Shown: positions 22,668-34,397 of the stretch, in pieces
How positions within the stretch are numbered: position 1 is the stretch's first letter
Layout of the letters: every line of letters starts with the position of its first letter
From: Botryotinia globosa
Lineage: Eukaryota > Ascomycota > Leotiomycetes > Helotiales > Sclerotiniaceae
Assembly: GCA_014898425.1 (NCBI GenBank)
Contig: RCSZ01000006.1
Coordinates: 1,302,001-1,366,000, forward strand
Length of the DNA stretch: 64,000 nt
Direction: 5' to 3'
The notes under the pieces: generated by a model
What the model was told of the DNA's origin: nothing
What the model saw: only the letters and a program-made list of their open reading frames with translations
The model's database searches: none
Program-made: the position numbers and the translations under genes

Positions 22668-23041
22668 ATGTGTCAGTACCTATCAAACGCAACAGTACAC
22701 ATCATGTGATACTCGCTGTGAGAATTGGACTGTTATCCGAGGTTGCCCTGGACATTCGGTAGAGAATCCCTGTGGCGTGGCTACATGGCGGACCATTCAA
22801 GCACCGGAAAGCAACGGTGACGGCTGCAGTTGTCCGGCTTGCAAGGCTAGAAGGTACAATCAATGAGAGCTTCCATGCTAGCGAGACTCTAAACTGATTC
22901 AATATTAGGCGAGTTCAAGCCTGGCATCATGACCATCCTAATGCTTTGGTAAAATCATTTCACGGCAGTAAAATTACCGGAGACTCAGCTCACAGTCTTC
23001 AGGTACAGGCTCCCCAATCTTTCAACATACGGCCGCCTTAG
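22668..23041 (+). CDS. Cys-rich small protein A (5' end unresolved)
   Basis: First of three related genes. The clear coding part ends at 22853 with CxCPACKARR at a GTACAA donor. A 55-nt intron (CTGAT branch, ATTAG) leads to 22909-23041 (RVQAWHHDHPNALVKS to NIRPP, stop). Conserved with member B: spaced Cys residues, NPCGV, and C-x-C-P-x-C followed by basic residues at the same intron position. The family start MC is present as MCQYL at 22668 but one frame off from YTSCDTRCENW. So either a one-base frameshift has broken the start, or a separate exon (ATG 22595, weak GTGTCG donor, acceptor at 22675) supplies it. Small Cys pairs suggest a metal-binding or disulfide fold; function unknown. Confidence 0.5.
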
Positions 23042-24221
23042 AGGTGCAATCTCTTCGATCACAAGTGAGTTCTAGTCCGAAGAGCGAATCTGGCCTGGGA
23101 AGTCTTGCAAGATGAGACCACCAGGACATGGCATAATTAGCTTTCAAAATGTAGAGTTTCCCTTGGTAAAGAGAGCCCGAATTACAGAGGAGGCCCGTCA
23201 TTCGCTCAAGGAGGACGCGTTAACATAACCAAAAAATATCATTAGTCCTTGACATAAGATGTATGATCAGAATATGCTTGGAATCATGAGTTTAGTGATC
23301 CATAATCTGTGAACTTCCATAGCCCCCAACACCATATGGAAGTTGGATAGTTTCCCTCCAAAAAAAATTGACTTCTCCTTGAGTGCATAGCTAATGATTC
23401 ATTCACATGTCGGAGACTGTTCTAGGATGTAAAGAATCTCTTAGATAGCATATTTTCACTCCCCGGTCTGATGCGGAACTTTTCAGCTCATATGATATGA
23501 GTACCAGAAATCAAATGAAGGTTCAGTTCGTGAGGAAAATAGTGAGCGGCCAATAAAATGGGAGCAGATTAGATGAGCTCACGATTCATTTCAAAGTGTC
23601 GGAGAACTGGAACCGTAATTTATAAAATCGGACTCGCGTTTAATGTTCGTTAATCTCGCGTAATAGGCATTTGCATGCTACCTTGAAGCAACGTCGGAGG
23701 ATTCTGATCAATGACGATTTTTTTGTAACAGATATCTTTCCCCTCCGAACTCAGAGTTGCTTTCAACTGTCAAAAGATGTACACAGGAAAGGTTTTTCAT
23801 ATGCAAGTGTTGATTTGATGCCTGCCAAGTGTGTTGAATTATTCTACAGTTTACTTAGAATGCATTTTTCGGGCCTTGCACCTTGCTGCAGCTTGAAGAC
23901 TCTTAGCGTACTGTACCTTTGTTTGTTGCTCATTCAGTCTTTACTTCCTTCGATGGAACCAATTTTGGAGAGATCGTCAAAGAAACCAAGCTCCCAACTC
24001 AACTTCTTCTATTACAATCGCCTTTGAGGTATCGTTTGTGAAAGAAGAAGCAGATCCAGGCGTCAATAGGTCTTCAATAATAATGTGTCTTTCAAAAGAA
24101 ATTCTCTTCAATCTGGCAATGACCTTTATCTATTCATGCTATATATCCTACTATATCCTACTATATCCTGTCACCTGGTAAGTCCTACTCACCATACTTC
24201 TAACCCCAATCCTAGAACACA
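23042..24221. other. Intergenic between Cys-rich genes A and B
   Basis: 1.18 kb. A 118-codon frame at 23671-24027 begins at a plausible ATG-like codon but has no motif, intron or coding bias that I can see. Nothing else is recognised. Confidence 0.35.
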
Positions 24222-24733
24222 ATGTGCTATTATTTCGGAAATATTTGGGCATCCTGCCCTGATGGCTATCGTGAGTATCGCTGCGAGTCTCCTTGCACTT
24301 ACGGCACTATAATGCATCCTTGTGGAGTGTCTTCCCACCATTTCATCTACGTACAATCGTTGGCCGAATGTCCTTGTCCAAACTGCAGGTTTCGGAGGTA
24401 AGATATATGCGATGAGGTTTTCAAGATCGGTTCGATTAATTGGTTAGTAGTTACCAGAGGACTCGTTCCGTCAGTAGCCCGGGTAGTCTGGATGGCGATT
24501 CTGGATCAAGTGACACTGAGGTTGGAAGTGAAGGGTGTGATTGTGGAGATGGATGGGGTGGAGGCTGTGCAAGTAGAAGTGGAGGTTTTGGGGGTGCAGA
24601 ACACAGAGGCGCTAGTCGTAGGGGAGGAACTCAAAGGCGTGGAATCGGAAGAGGTGGAATGGGAAGGGGTAGAGGCCGTGCAGGCAGATTCTCGTCCAAT
24701 CAAACCAGGCAGAATGTAGGAAGTTCCGACTGA
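24222..24733 (+). CDS. Cys-rich small protein B with Gly/Arg-rich tail
   Basis: Exons 24222-24397 and 24448-24733 give 153 aa. The N-terminal ~59 residues (MCYYFGNIWASCPDGYREYR and on) have eight or more spaced Cys including HPCGV and CPCPNCRFRR, the same pattern as its neighbours A and C. Exon 2 encodes a Ser/Asp linker, then a Gly/Arg-rich stretch (RRGGTQRRG, GRGGMGRGRGRAG) like RGG boxes of RNA-binding proteins. The intron acceptor is a tandem TAGTAG: use of either site keeps frame and adds or removes one Ser. A small zinc-ribbon-like or disulfide head with a nucleic-acid-binding tail is inferred. No signal peptide, so probably intracellular. The family's function is not known to me. Confidence 0.62.
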
Positions 24734-25535
24734 CACCATGATGACAATGGGGGACAAACCAGCGATCTGACGCATCTCACACGGTCAAGGGTCCAAGCAG
24801 GCAAATAAATGGAACTCAAAGCAGATGCAGTACTAGGGGCTTAGTCAATTTGTAGTCATTACCAAGTCACTGGTCAGGTACATAGATCAAAAACACTTCA
24901 GTGAACATTATGGGATACATAATTGAGGAAGGTAGTTGATTTGATGATCGATCCTACACAACTGACCTTACAGGTCCTGCAAGAAAAACATGCTTGAGTG
25001 GGTGAATTTATAACATGTGAACTTTACTCAGCGGTGGTCAAAAATAATTAATCATAATTGACAAGTCAGAATGAAGTTTTGAGTTTTGAAAAATCGAGAA
25101 CGGGATTTTAAATTGATGCTGTATAAACTTCTAGTGATTCCAGCATGAATTGTATATAACGACCCATGTATATCTCAAAGCCAAAACTATATATCTGCAC
25201 AATGTGGAATATGTAGCTAAAAACCACTTCTTTTGGTTAGGATGTGGGATTCGGATATTTTTCCTTTAATCATAAGACGGCACTGGAAGGTGCTGGTTCT
25301 TCAGACGATGCGGTATTCAAAGCAGTGTCTCAAATCTTGCTGGTAAATTCTCGTGCTTGATACTTTTGTATGATCAAACACTCATCCTCAATTTGCGGAT
25401 CTAGTTTGTAGAGGAACTCGCCATGTAGTCGCTTTCATAACACCGTCTTTTATCACGAATGAGATGATATAGAACGGGTTAGCACAAGATCATATTTATG
25501 AGAATCACCAAACAAAAATCTCTATTCCATGAAAG
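24734..25535. other. Intergenic between Cys-rich genes B and C
   Basis: 802 bases, AT-rich in the second half. No supported frame or RNA gene. Confidence 0.35.
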
Positions 25536-26282
25536 ATGTGTAGGGATTTCAAGGTCGCATTTACTAATTGCCCTGTCGACTGCTCGAAATGGAAGACGAC
25601 TGAGAAGAATCCTGCCTGTGGAGAAATTTGCTCTTAGTTCGCACTTACGAGACAGCATTGCAAAAAACTATCTCGGGTCATCGTTGGAGGAAAAGCAGGA
25701 AAGTGTCCGGATCATTGACCTTTCGGCGGATACTGGAATCCGCAACATGAAAATTCTAGTTCGCAGGTACAAGCTTCAGGCCCGAATCCGGATCCTGGGG
25801 GGCCTAAAGAAACCCCAACCTCGAACAGTAACCAGCTTCAGATTGGATCACACCAGAACCCTCATTCTGCTCACCAAACCGCAACGCAGCCGGAGTTTCG
25901 AGGTGGATTGCAGTCTGATCTGTCGCCTCGACAGCAAAGGGGTGTCTGGCACAATCAAGCTTGGAATCTGATGTATCCAGATAATAATGGAGTCCCACCC
26001 TTGGGAACATAATCGTTCTTCCCTGTCACCTGACCCGCCGGACCTAGTATGTACATTAGTAGTCTCGTCTCGTCCTCAACAGATCGGCAAACAAATCGTC
26101 CACCGGAAAGTCCGGAGCATGCGCAAGGCACATTTACAAACCATTGGCCAACATCTAATCGTCCAAATCATTAGTTTCGACAAACAAGGAGTCTGCCCGC
26201 TTTGGAAGGTATCGTGTGGGTCGGAAGTATCAAAGAGCGGAGGTGGGGCGGATAGGAGCGACGGCAAAGGTTTCGTCCGTAC
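25536..26282 (+). pseudogene. Decayed Cys-rich paralogue C
   Basis: From ATG 25536 the frame reads MCRDFKVAFTNCPVDCSKWK, then NPACGEIC, matching the start and Cys pattern of members A and B. A TAG at 25635 interrupts it. The same frame stays protein-like for another ~600 bases (Gln/Asn/Pro-rich: NPQHENSSSQVQ, SHQNPHSAHQTATQ, RGVWHNQAWNLMYP), broken only by TGA, TAA (26010), TGA and TAG. All these stops can arise from CAG, CGA or CAA by single C-to-T change, which is consistent with mutation of a once-functional gene. An open 157-codon frame over part of this region is on a different phase and lacks the family pattern. Confidence 0.6.
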
Positions 26283-26559
26283 ATAGTTATGCCTCAAGTT
26301 CAACCAATCAAGATTCAATCCTGGGCCAGAAATCCGGGGTAGCCTGCCTCGGTGATCAACAAATACCTAGGTAGCTTTACCGACGAAAGGCACTCTCCAT
26401 TGTAATAAGTTGTTGAGGGATTCCGTTTAACATTGTTCTATTTATCCAAGATTTGTCCTTTTCCATTGTCACTTCACTGATTGTTGTAGCCTTTTGCAGT
26501 TCTTGATATCCCCAAATACCAATTTGTTTGTATAGTAACAGCGTTTGATTCCAATCATT

Positions 26560-28818
26560 ATGGCGCTCGGTAAGCACATCCTATCACTAAACCCCGCATT
26601 CTACTCCGTCTAGCCGCGGTTAGACACAGCCCATTTCCGGCTCCATGACATGAATTGGAGAACAAATGGCACTCTTTACAATCGCCGACTTTAGACAGCT
26701 TCATTTTGGATCTTCAAATAGCATGCTGATCAAAATGAATAGCAACAGCAGTTGTAGCAGGTACATCTGCTGCAGCAATGTACCTCGATGGCAAATATTC
26801 GATATTGAAAGATTTGAATGAAAAATTGAGTACGAGACGAGTCATGAAATGGTACGCCGAAGCTGGTAAGACGCCTTGCCAAATCACATTGCTCCTACTA
26901 AAACAATCCACCTTAGAGAAAAACAAAAGACTATGTCTCTATTATCTGTTCGAGGAAAGCGTGCACCGTCATCCAAATAAAGAATGTATTTGGTCACGAG
27001 AGGGCTGTTACACTTGGAAACAATCTTACGATCTCGTGAATCAATACGGTCAATGGTATCTCTCCCAGGGCGTAAAGCCTGGCGATTTGGTAGCATTTTA
27101 CCTTCAAAATTCTCCCGACTTTTTGTTTGCCTGGTTGGGATTATGGTCGATAGGAGCTGCTCCAGCAATGATCAACTACAATCTGGCTGCGAAAGCATTA
27201 ATTCACTGCGTCAAGGTTCCAAAAGCCAAACTCATTTTGGTTGATGACGATGCGGAGTTGAGAGGGAGGATTGAGGCTGAGAGGGAGGAGTTGGAGGGCG
27301 ATTTGGGGATCAAAATTGTATTCATGGATAGCTCTACGCTATCAGAAATACGCAGTGGAAAGGCTGAAAGACCGGAAGATATTTATAGGGAGGGGGTCAA
27401 AGGGAACTCACCTTTGGGTTTATTGTATACCAGGTAAGTGTTCTTTCCGGGCTATAAAAATCCGATGGCTAATCGATCATCCAGCGGAACTACAGGGTTG
27501 CCGAAAGGATGTAGTTTTGAGGTAGCCAGAGGCTTCGCGGCGGGAGTTGGGGTAAGGTCTAGATCTTGTTTTGAATACCGCGAAGATTGCTGATAATTTC
27601 CATAGAGAGCAGCTGGTAGTTCCCCAATAAAGGACGATGATCGATGGTACAACTGCATGCCCCTGTATCATGGGACTGGTGGTGTTACCGCTATAGGAAA
27701 CCTGTTGAGCGGAATCACCAATTGCGTCGGCAAGAAATTCAGCACTTCGAAATTCTGGGGAGATATACGAGACTCGAAAGCAACATGGTTCACATATGTT
27801 GGAGAGACAGCTCGCTACCTGCTCGCCGCGCCTCCTTCTCCTCGGGATAAAGATCATTGCGTTCGAGTCATGTTCGGAAACGGTATGCGTCCAGATGTGT
27901 GGAACAAATTCAAAGATCGATTCGGGGTCCCTGAAGTTGTTGAGTTTTTCAACAGTACAGAAGGGGTGTTTGGACTCACCAATCATGCACGTGGAGATTG
28001 GCTGGCTACTTGCGTGGGACATCATGGACTTATCTCCAGATGGCAATTTAACGATCTTTATGTTCCTGTCAAGATAGACGGTGTTTCTGGGGCCATTGTA
28101 AGAGACCCTAAAACTGGATTTGCAACTCGGGAACCATATGAGAAAGGTGGTGAGATCATCGTTGCGATTCCGAATACAGCTGCATTCGCGGGTTACTTCA
28201 ACAATCCAGAAGCGACGAGTAAGAAGTTTGAGAGCAATGTATTCAAAAAGGGAGATCTTTATTACAGGACTGGCGATGCTCTACGTCGAGATAACGACGG
28301 GCGATGGTTTTTCCTTGATCGATTAGGCGATACATACCGTTGGAAAGGAGAAAACGTTAGCACAGCAGAAGTTGCAGAGGTATTAGGGAAATACGACGGA
28401 GTTGTGGAGGCTATTGTTTATGGTGTTCAGTTACCCTCTCATGATGGCAGAGCTGGATGTGCTGCTGTGTTCATCGATCCAAGTATTGACAATTTCGACT
28501 TTGCTGGGCTTTTGAAGTGAGTTGTCTCGAGGGTTTCCTCTTGGTTCTATGTACTCCAAACTAACAAACCACAGACACACACGCAAACATCTACCTAAAT
28601 ACGCAGTCCCGGTATTCCTCCGGATCGTCAAGGAAATGGTGCCAATCCATAACAATAAACAAAATAAAACACCACTTCGTGAACAGGGCGTTGATCACGA
28701 CAAAGTAAAACCGGGCGATAAATTGTTGTGGATAGAGGAGAAGGGTAAAGGCAATACATATGTAGAGTTCCATCGAGATCACTGGGCAGATTTGGAGCTT
28801 GGAAGAGCAAGATTGTAG
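26560..28818 (+). CDS. FAT1-like very long-chain acyl-CoA synthetase/transporter
   Basis: Member of the FATP/FAT1 branch of AMP-forming acyl-CoA synthetases, which activate long and very long fatty acids at peroxisomal, ER or plasma membranes. Six exons, 26560-26569, 26743-26865, 26917-27433, 27485-27551, 27606-28516 and 28575-28818, join to 623 aa, the usual family length. Seen: N-terminal hydrophobic stretch (ALATAVVAGTSAAAM), HPNKECIW, the AMP-binding loop YTSGTTGLPKG (215-225, split by an intron after Thr216), WYNCMPLYHGTGG, GNGMRPDVW, FFNSTEG, and the FATP signature with TGDALRRDNDGRWFFLDR followed by GDTYRWKGENVST. The 10-nt first exon (MAL plus one base) makes the start easy to miss. 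Intact. Confidence 0.9.
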
Positions 28819-31800
28819 AAGCTTGGTACTTGGATAGTCAAAGATTGCGGTTGTATTTGAGTGATATTTACGGATAGTTCAGTATACTTGAGAAAGGAGT
28901 AAAATTCCAGACATAAAGTTGTATTCAGTACTTGAGACATGAGTCCTCGAAATGACGGCGCAATATTTTCTAGCCTCTGGTGACACTCTCTATACTCACA
29001 GTTACGTACCACACCCTTGGAAGCTCTACCCATTTCAAGAAACCCTCAAGATATTTTTTGTACCAATAGCTCGCTCATAACTGAGCTGTGAGAGCCCATG
29101 TGAGGATTCGCTCAGTTAGTTTCTATGGAGGGTACTCGTCTTTCAAACGGCCTATCGTCGAATATTTCAGGATTATTGTTCCCGATATTTATATGTCTTT
29201 GAAGAGACCAAATAAATTACTTAGTGCAACTGGATTCAGCCGTTTACTTTAGTCAAACAGATGTTAATGGCAGCCGATGTTCGTGAGAAAGATCGCAAGG
29301 CCAAATATGAAACCCCATCCTCTGGTGTCTAGTATAAATTCTAAGAGGATTTCAAGATGATGGAACATTATCCAGTCAAATGAATCAGCCATCATGATGA
29401 CATTATTATCAGCCTTCCAAGCCATGGTTATGAGCTGATCATATTGTATAACGTGCTACGCCAGGGAATTTAACGAAGGGTTCTTAAGTCATGCTGTGTA
29501 CTAGCTTTGTATCATCGTCGTGCAGAATCCTTGGTTGATGGGTCTCGAAATCGGAAGCGAGAACAATAGGGGCTTCTAAGGCTGTGATAACATCACAGTG
29601 TCCGCCTGATGGTATGCTATTCATGTTAAACCAGATGAAATATCCCCATCATTTTTTATGATAGACCAAATTCGCACGGTAAAGGTTCTTCGTCTGTTGA
29701 TGGCATGAGACGTTAATTAATCTAATGAAGGCACTGATAAAGCTAAGAGGTAAATCAAAAGCGCTTGTAACTTAGTTGACGAAGTTGAGGATTGTTGACA
29801 AATAGCTGGGAATTTCTAGCTACTTTCATTTCAGACTTTGGTGTTGACAGTGTGCGTGGGGTTAAGATGGACGATTTTATCACCATGTAGAAGGGAGTAC
29901 TTCGTTTAATAACACATTGCAGAGCCCAGGCAGCAAGATTGAGAGAGACTGGGTGGTTAAGTGGAACAGAGAACCAGGGCGCGAGGATGAGAATAAACAT
30001 GAGGATTGTAATAATTATGAAGATACGATATTACAGAAACACGATGATTGGAAAGCTACAATAATTATGAGAATAACGAGTGTGGAAATGACAATGAGGA
30101 TCATCATGACCGTAACTATAACAACAATCATGAAAAAATCATCGGTGACATCAAAACAGAAAGAGAACATCAAGTCGAGAGATGGGTGCTAGGCATAGCT
30201 GCTGGCACAACACACGCGGTGAATCGAAAGCTTGTAGCATAGGAGCTCGGTAAACGCAGATATGTAAGCGAAAGTGAGAATCACTTGCGAGATGTCTCAG
30301 ACGATGAGGCCTAGGTGGCCGCAGGTGGATTATAACTCGAAATGCAAAACATGGAACGAAATGAAGCCAATTCCCGGAGATTCAAGCAACGAACGAACTA
30401 AACACACGTAGCAGACTACGCAGACGGATACCAGCTTGTATTAAGCTATCTGAGCTCCAGAGAGGTGCTGTTTCAGAATTTCTAATTGCTTGCTGGTGTC
30501 GAGTGTTCTGCGGGGTACGAGTGAACATGAAGCGCCATCTGACTTGAGCCAACCTTATGACATGATGTTGCTTCTCTGTCTTGGACGCCCTTTACGGATG
30601 GAAGTTAGCCCTTTTGAGGTAACGTAACCAAGAAAGAGCTCAGTATCAAATCCATTGATGAAATAAAGAATGTTCATCAGTAGTCCACACTTGTGGAAAG
30701 GGAAACAAAAGGCTCTTCGAATTAAGACGCATACTTTTACTAGCACCAGTTTGGGCCTTTTCGGCACGTAGCTCTTCTTAACGCTAACTATAAAATCTTG
30801 CGGGGGAAAAGCTTAGATGCTCCAGAGAGCTCTTTGGACTTACAGAAGAGGTCGATTCCGAAAATATCATTGCATAGACGAAGTAGTGTTTCTGCGTAAA
30901 AGTTTCTACTTCGATCGAGACTTGGAGGAGGCAGCAGCTGTTAATGGACCTCAAGAGCTTCGAGGACTTCAAGAGTGTCATGGAAGATAATGGAATTAGA
31001 TTGTGAATACTAATAGCATGAGCAAGCTTGTCATGAACGCACCCAAAATAGGGATGGGGACTTGAAAATAACGGTCTAGTCATAACCAATTATATAACTT
31101 CATTTGACCTAACAATGTCAATTGCTTGATATCAAAATATCGTATAACTGTATTATTGTGTATACTTGAATATTCAACTTTAGATAACATTATTCCTTAA
31201 TACTGTCTCAACTTTATACAATCATTGATAATAAAAAATGTAGTTGATTGACATGAACTAATAATGCAATATGATCTGATGGTTATTTTACAACCCTAAT
31301 CCAAAATCGTACTCCAACTTGACGAAACACCACCCTTTCATTCACACTACCAGGCACAGTATAGAAATAAAAAGCTCAGCTTCAACACCGACGTAAGTAA
31401 TCATAAAAATTTCAGCGTGAAGAGTGGCACTGAGAGATACTGTTTGTTTCTTGGTGGTACCGAATATCGCAACTTGCTATGGGTGATTTTCGTCTGACCA
31501 GTATACAGCCGTACTCCCACAATGGATTACCAATGGTTGAGTGCATGCAATGCTCGTTATGATAGCGGACTTTTTGAGAATACTACAAAGAAGACGTTGA
31601 GGTTAGTATGAAGTCAGGTTAGGAAGATTCAATATAGCGACGTCAATGAGTTTGTTACCATGTTGTGATCATAATTAATCGAATTGGCATGTTGTATAGA
31701 GAGGATCCTTTGTTTGGCGGATCTGATGCCGAGTTGATGATAGATGTGAGGAGAGATGTGAGTTGGAACATCTTCAGATTGTATCTTATGAGATAAAATG

Positions 31801-33190
31801 CTAGGACTGCCGATGACAAATTATGATATGGATCACAGGTACACAGTGTGATGATTCTGCCTACGAAAAGGAGAGGGAACACCAACAGGTCGACGCTGTT
31901 GTTGGGAACGAGGTGAGTCGTGCACATAAGCAACAGATCGAAAACCAGCAGGGCAAAGCAAAGAGAATTGTATGATAGTCAAGTCAAGTGAAGTAGAGGT
32001 ATAAAGTAGTGAATATAATTTGATTGTCCCTGAGCTACCAATCTATCTAATGATGCCTCCATCAATATCTTAAGCATCTGCATGGCCATGGCAGATTGCT
32101 ACTTCTGCCAAGATTGAAACCGCATGGCATAGTCCAATGATACCTCGGAAGGTGTTTGGCACAATCCATTAATGTCCTTCATGTGTGTGTGTTGTTGAGT
32201 TCTCCCTAAGCTTTGAGTTAATTAGCAAGAGATTCTACAAGTGAAGCAACTAGTAGTAAGAACGGAAGTCTGTTGTGCTCATAGATCTTGGTTAAGTTGA
32301 ATTTTCATGACTCCGAAGAGTTCAGTATTTTCAGTGCATTTTTCTTAATCATAGTAGGATAGGGAGGATGCTGTGCGAAGAAGAACTGTAACATACCGCG
32401 TGAGGTGAAGATTGAGATCATTGTTGTGATCTATGTTAGTTGGCGGGGTGAAATGTGTAGCAAGTTGGTCATAGTAAGATGATCAATAAAGGCACTTCCT
32501 AATACTTCAAACGGTTAGCAAAAAGTTCGACCAAAATGATACCAAGATACTAATGATCATAATGTAAAGGAAATCAGAATATGTAAGAATGAATTTCATC
32601 CACTCGCATGATATAGCGACCCCGGCGAGGGTGCCATCGAAGTGAGGTCAATCGCAAATTATCTCATCATTTAGGTAGAGAAAGAGGAGGCTGAAGAGAT
32701 GTTGATGTACTAACCTTATACCTGTAGATGTGCAGAAAATTGCTCAAGAAGAGGCATATTGCAGCAAGAATAAATCAATTCGAGCCATAAAGTACTCAAG
32801 CACTTGTTGTGTTTGGGTTGTGGTTGTTGTTTATGAGATGGAAGAAAGATGAAGAGATTGATTGGAAGAATTTTTTTATAAGATTTTGAAGTTCCATTTG
32901 AAAAGCTTTGAGCCCACCAAAAAGAACGCTAATTCGATCTGGCTCTAGCCTTCTCCCACATGTCCAAAAATGTGGCCGACTGATCACATGATCTGTAAAT
33001 CTCTAGGGCCATTTCGCTTAGATCTTATGCCGCACTTTTTCGATTTTCGGATTTTTTGGAAAGTAATCGACAACTAAACATCGACAAATCCTCGCCAACG
33101 ACGCCCCGTACGTTTTCCTTAATTATCTACTCGATTCATTGAACTCCTAGAAATCAATCAACTAATACACTCATTTCAGAAGATTTCACA
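28819..33190. other. 4.4-kb gene-poor interval
   Basis: No gene could be supported. Short frames on both strands lack motifs and intron structure. One possible coding relic lies at 29917-30330 (listed separately). The 3' part from about 32990 holds the promoter and untranslated leader of the ribosomal gene. Confidence 0.5.
29917..30330 (+). pseudogene. Possible coding relic, Asn/Asp/His/Glu-rich
   Basis: One frame reads coding-like (SKIERDWVVKWNREPGRED), then the character shifts to a second frame (NDNEDHHDRNYNNNHEK, then ERWVLGIAAGTTHAVNRK). That frame runs into a stop and continues with SESENHLRDVSDDEA. No family is recognised. It could equally be chance in a biased stretch. Confidence 0.25.
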
Positions 33191-33688
33191 ATGGGTGACG
33201 CAGATATCAAAGCATCTTCCTGGAGACTGGTTGAGGTCGGCCGTGTCGTCCTCGTAACTGGTGGACCACACGATGGCAAGCTTGCCGCGATCGTTGAGAT
33301 CATCGACCACAAGCGCGTACGTACAATTGGCGAAGATTGGAGGGAAAGAGGAAGAAAACTAACATGTAAAAAACAGGCTCTTATCGATGGCCCAGCAACC
33401 GACAAACTCGCAGCTGTCCCAAGACAAGCCATTTCCCTCGCCAATGTCGTCCTCACACCTCTCGTCCTCAAGGGTCTCCCAAGAGCCTCGCGCACTGGTG
33501 TTGTTAAAAAGGAGTGGGAGAAGGCCGGTATCGAGAAGTTGTGGCAACAAAGCCCATGGGCCCAGAAGCGTGAGAAGCAAGCCAAGAGAGCTGCTTTGAC
33601 AGATTTCGAGCGATTTAAGGTTATGAGATTGAGGAAGAGAGCTGGATTCCAAGTCAAGGTTGCCAGAGCTAAGATTGCCGCGGCATAG
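33191..33688 (+). CDS. rpl14: 60S ribosomal protein eL14
   Basis: Component of the large cytosolic ribosomal subunit. Exons 33191-33316 and 33377-33688 give 145 aa. The N-terminal KOW-like part ([20 protein letters not shown]) and ALIDGP after the splice match the family, as does the long basic C-terminal helix ([15 protein letters not shown], [15 protein letters not shown]). The 60-nt intron is a multiple of three with no stop, so an unspliced frame appears open; splicing gives the expected DHKR-ALIDGP junction. A likely 5' UTR intron runs 33108-33179 (GTACGT...TTTCAG), ending 11 bases before the ATG. Strong expression would be expected for this gene class. Confidence 0.93.
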   Translation: MGDADIKASSWRLVEVGRVVLVTGGPHDGKLAAIVEIIDHKRVRTIGEDWRERGRKLTCKKQALIDGPATDKLAAVPRQAISLANVVLTPLVLKGLPRASRTGVVKKEWEKAGIEKLWQQSPWAQKREKQAKRAALTDFERFKVMRLRKRAGFQVKVARAKIAAA

Positions 33689-34397
33689 ATTTGGTAATGG
33701 AATATTTGGGAGCGCAAGCAAAACTACATAAGGGTTGATGGGTTCCTTTGCTCTTAACTGAGCTTTGTATCCTGCGTCAATTTGACCGGCGTAATGAGCA
33801 TATGGACTTCAAAAATACCTCCAAACCAATTCTCTCCAAGATCTGAATACTGGGCGTTATTTTGATTGTGATTTTGGTTCTGGAACTTTGAAATATCCTC
33901 GACATGAGAGATGCGGAACCTATTCCTGCACAATGAATTAGGAGCCATTTTACTGCTTTATCGGACAATTCCAGATATTGATAATTCCACAACCATAAAT
34001 GATATTGAATGCACCTTGACCCAGTCTGACGTCGTTACAACAATTTGTACCCCCAGAATTGCCCCAGCCCAATCTCAGCCAGATGGAGTACTGTAGATAC
34101 ATTGATTACCTAATACTTAGCGAACTCTCACAACCCTAATTAATTGCAATGGTGACAACCTCAATAATTGATTCTCCAAGCCCATATCTAATATCATCGT
34201 CTTCTTGTTAAGTCAGGTTAGTGAATACCATTATGTTCACAATGTTCATCAGCCTTGTTGTGGTGGAGTTTTCCGCCGTACAAGGAAACTGCCCCCCAAT
34301 TTCTTTAGCGCACGCACAAAATTTCGGAAAACCAAAACAACGACAATATCATCAAAATTTCTAACAACCCTTTGTACAGCCATAACCACCACCCAAT
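33689..34397. other. Intergenic region between eL14 and NAC-alpha genes
   Basis: 709 bases, no supported gene. The last ~150 bases are A/C-rich (AAAACAACGACAATATC) like an untranslated leader of a highly expressed gene. Confidence 0.4.

Noticed and set aside
24506..24775. Minus-strand Ser/Thr-rich frame
   Set aside because: It is the complement of the Gly/Arg-rich exon of Cys-rich gene B.
25498..25971. 157-codon open frame
   Set aside because: Another phase of the same DNA carries the MC start and Cys pattern of the neighbouring family and a more protein-like composition.
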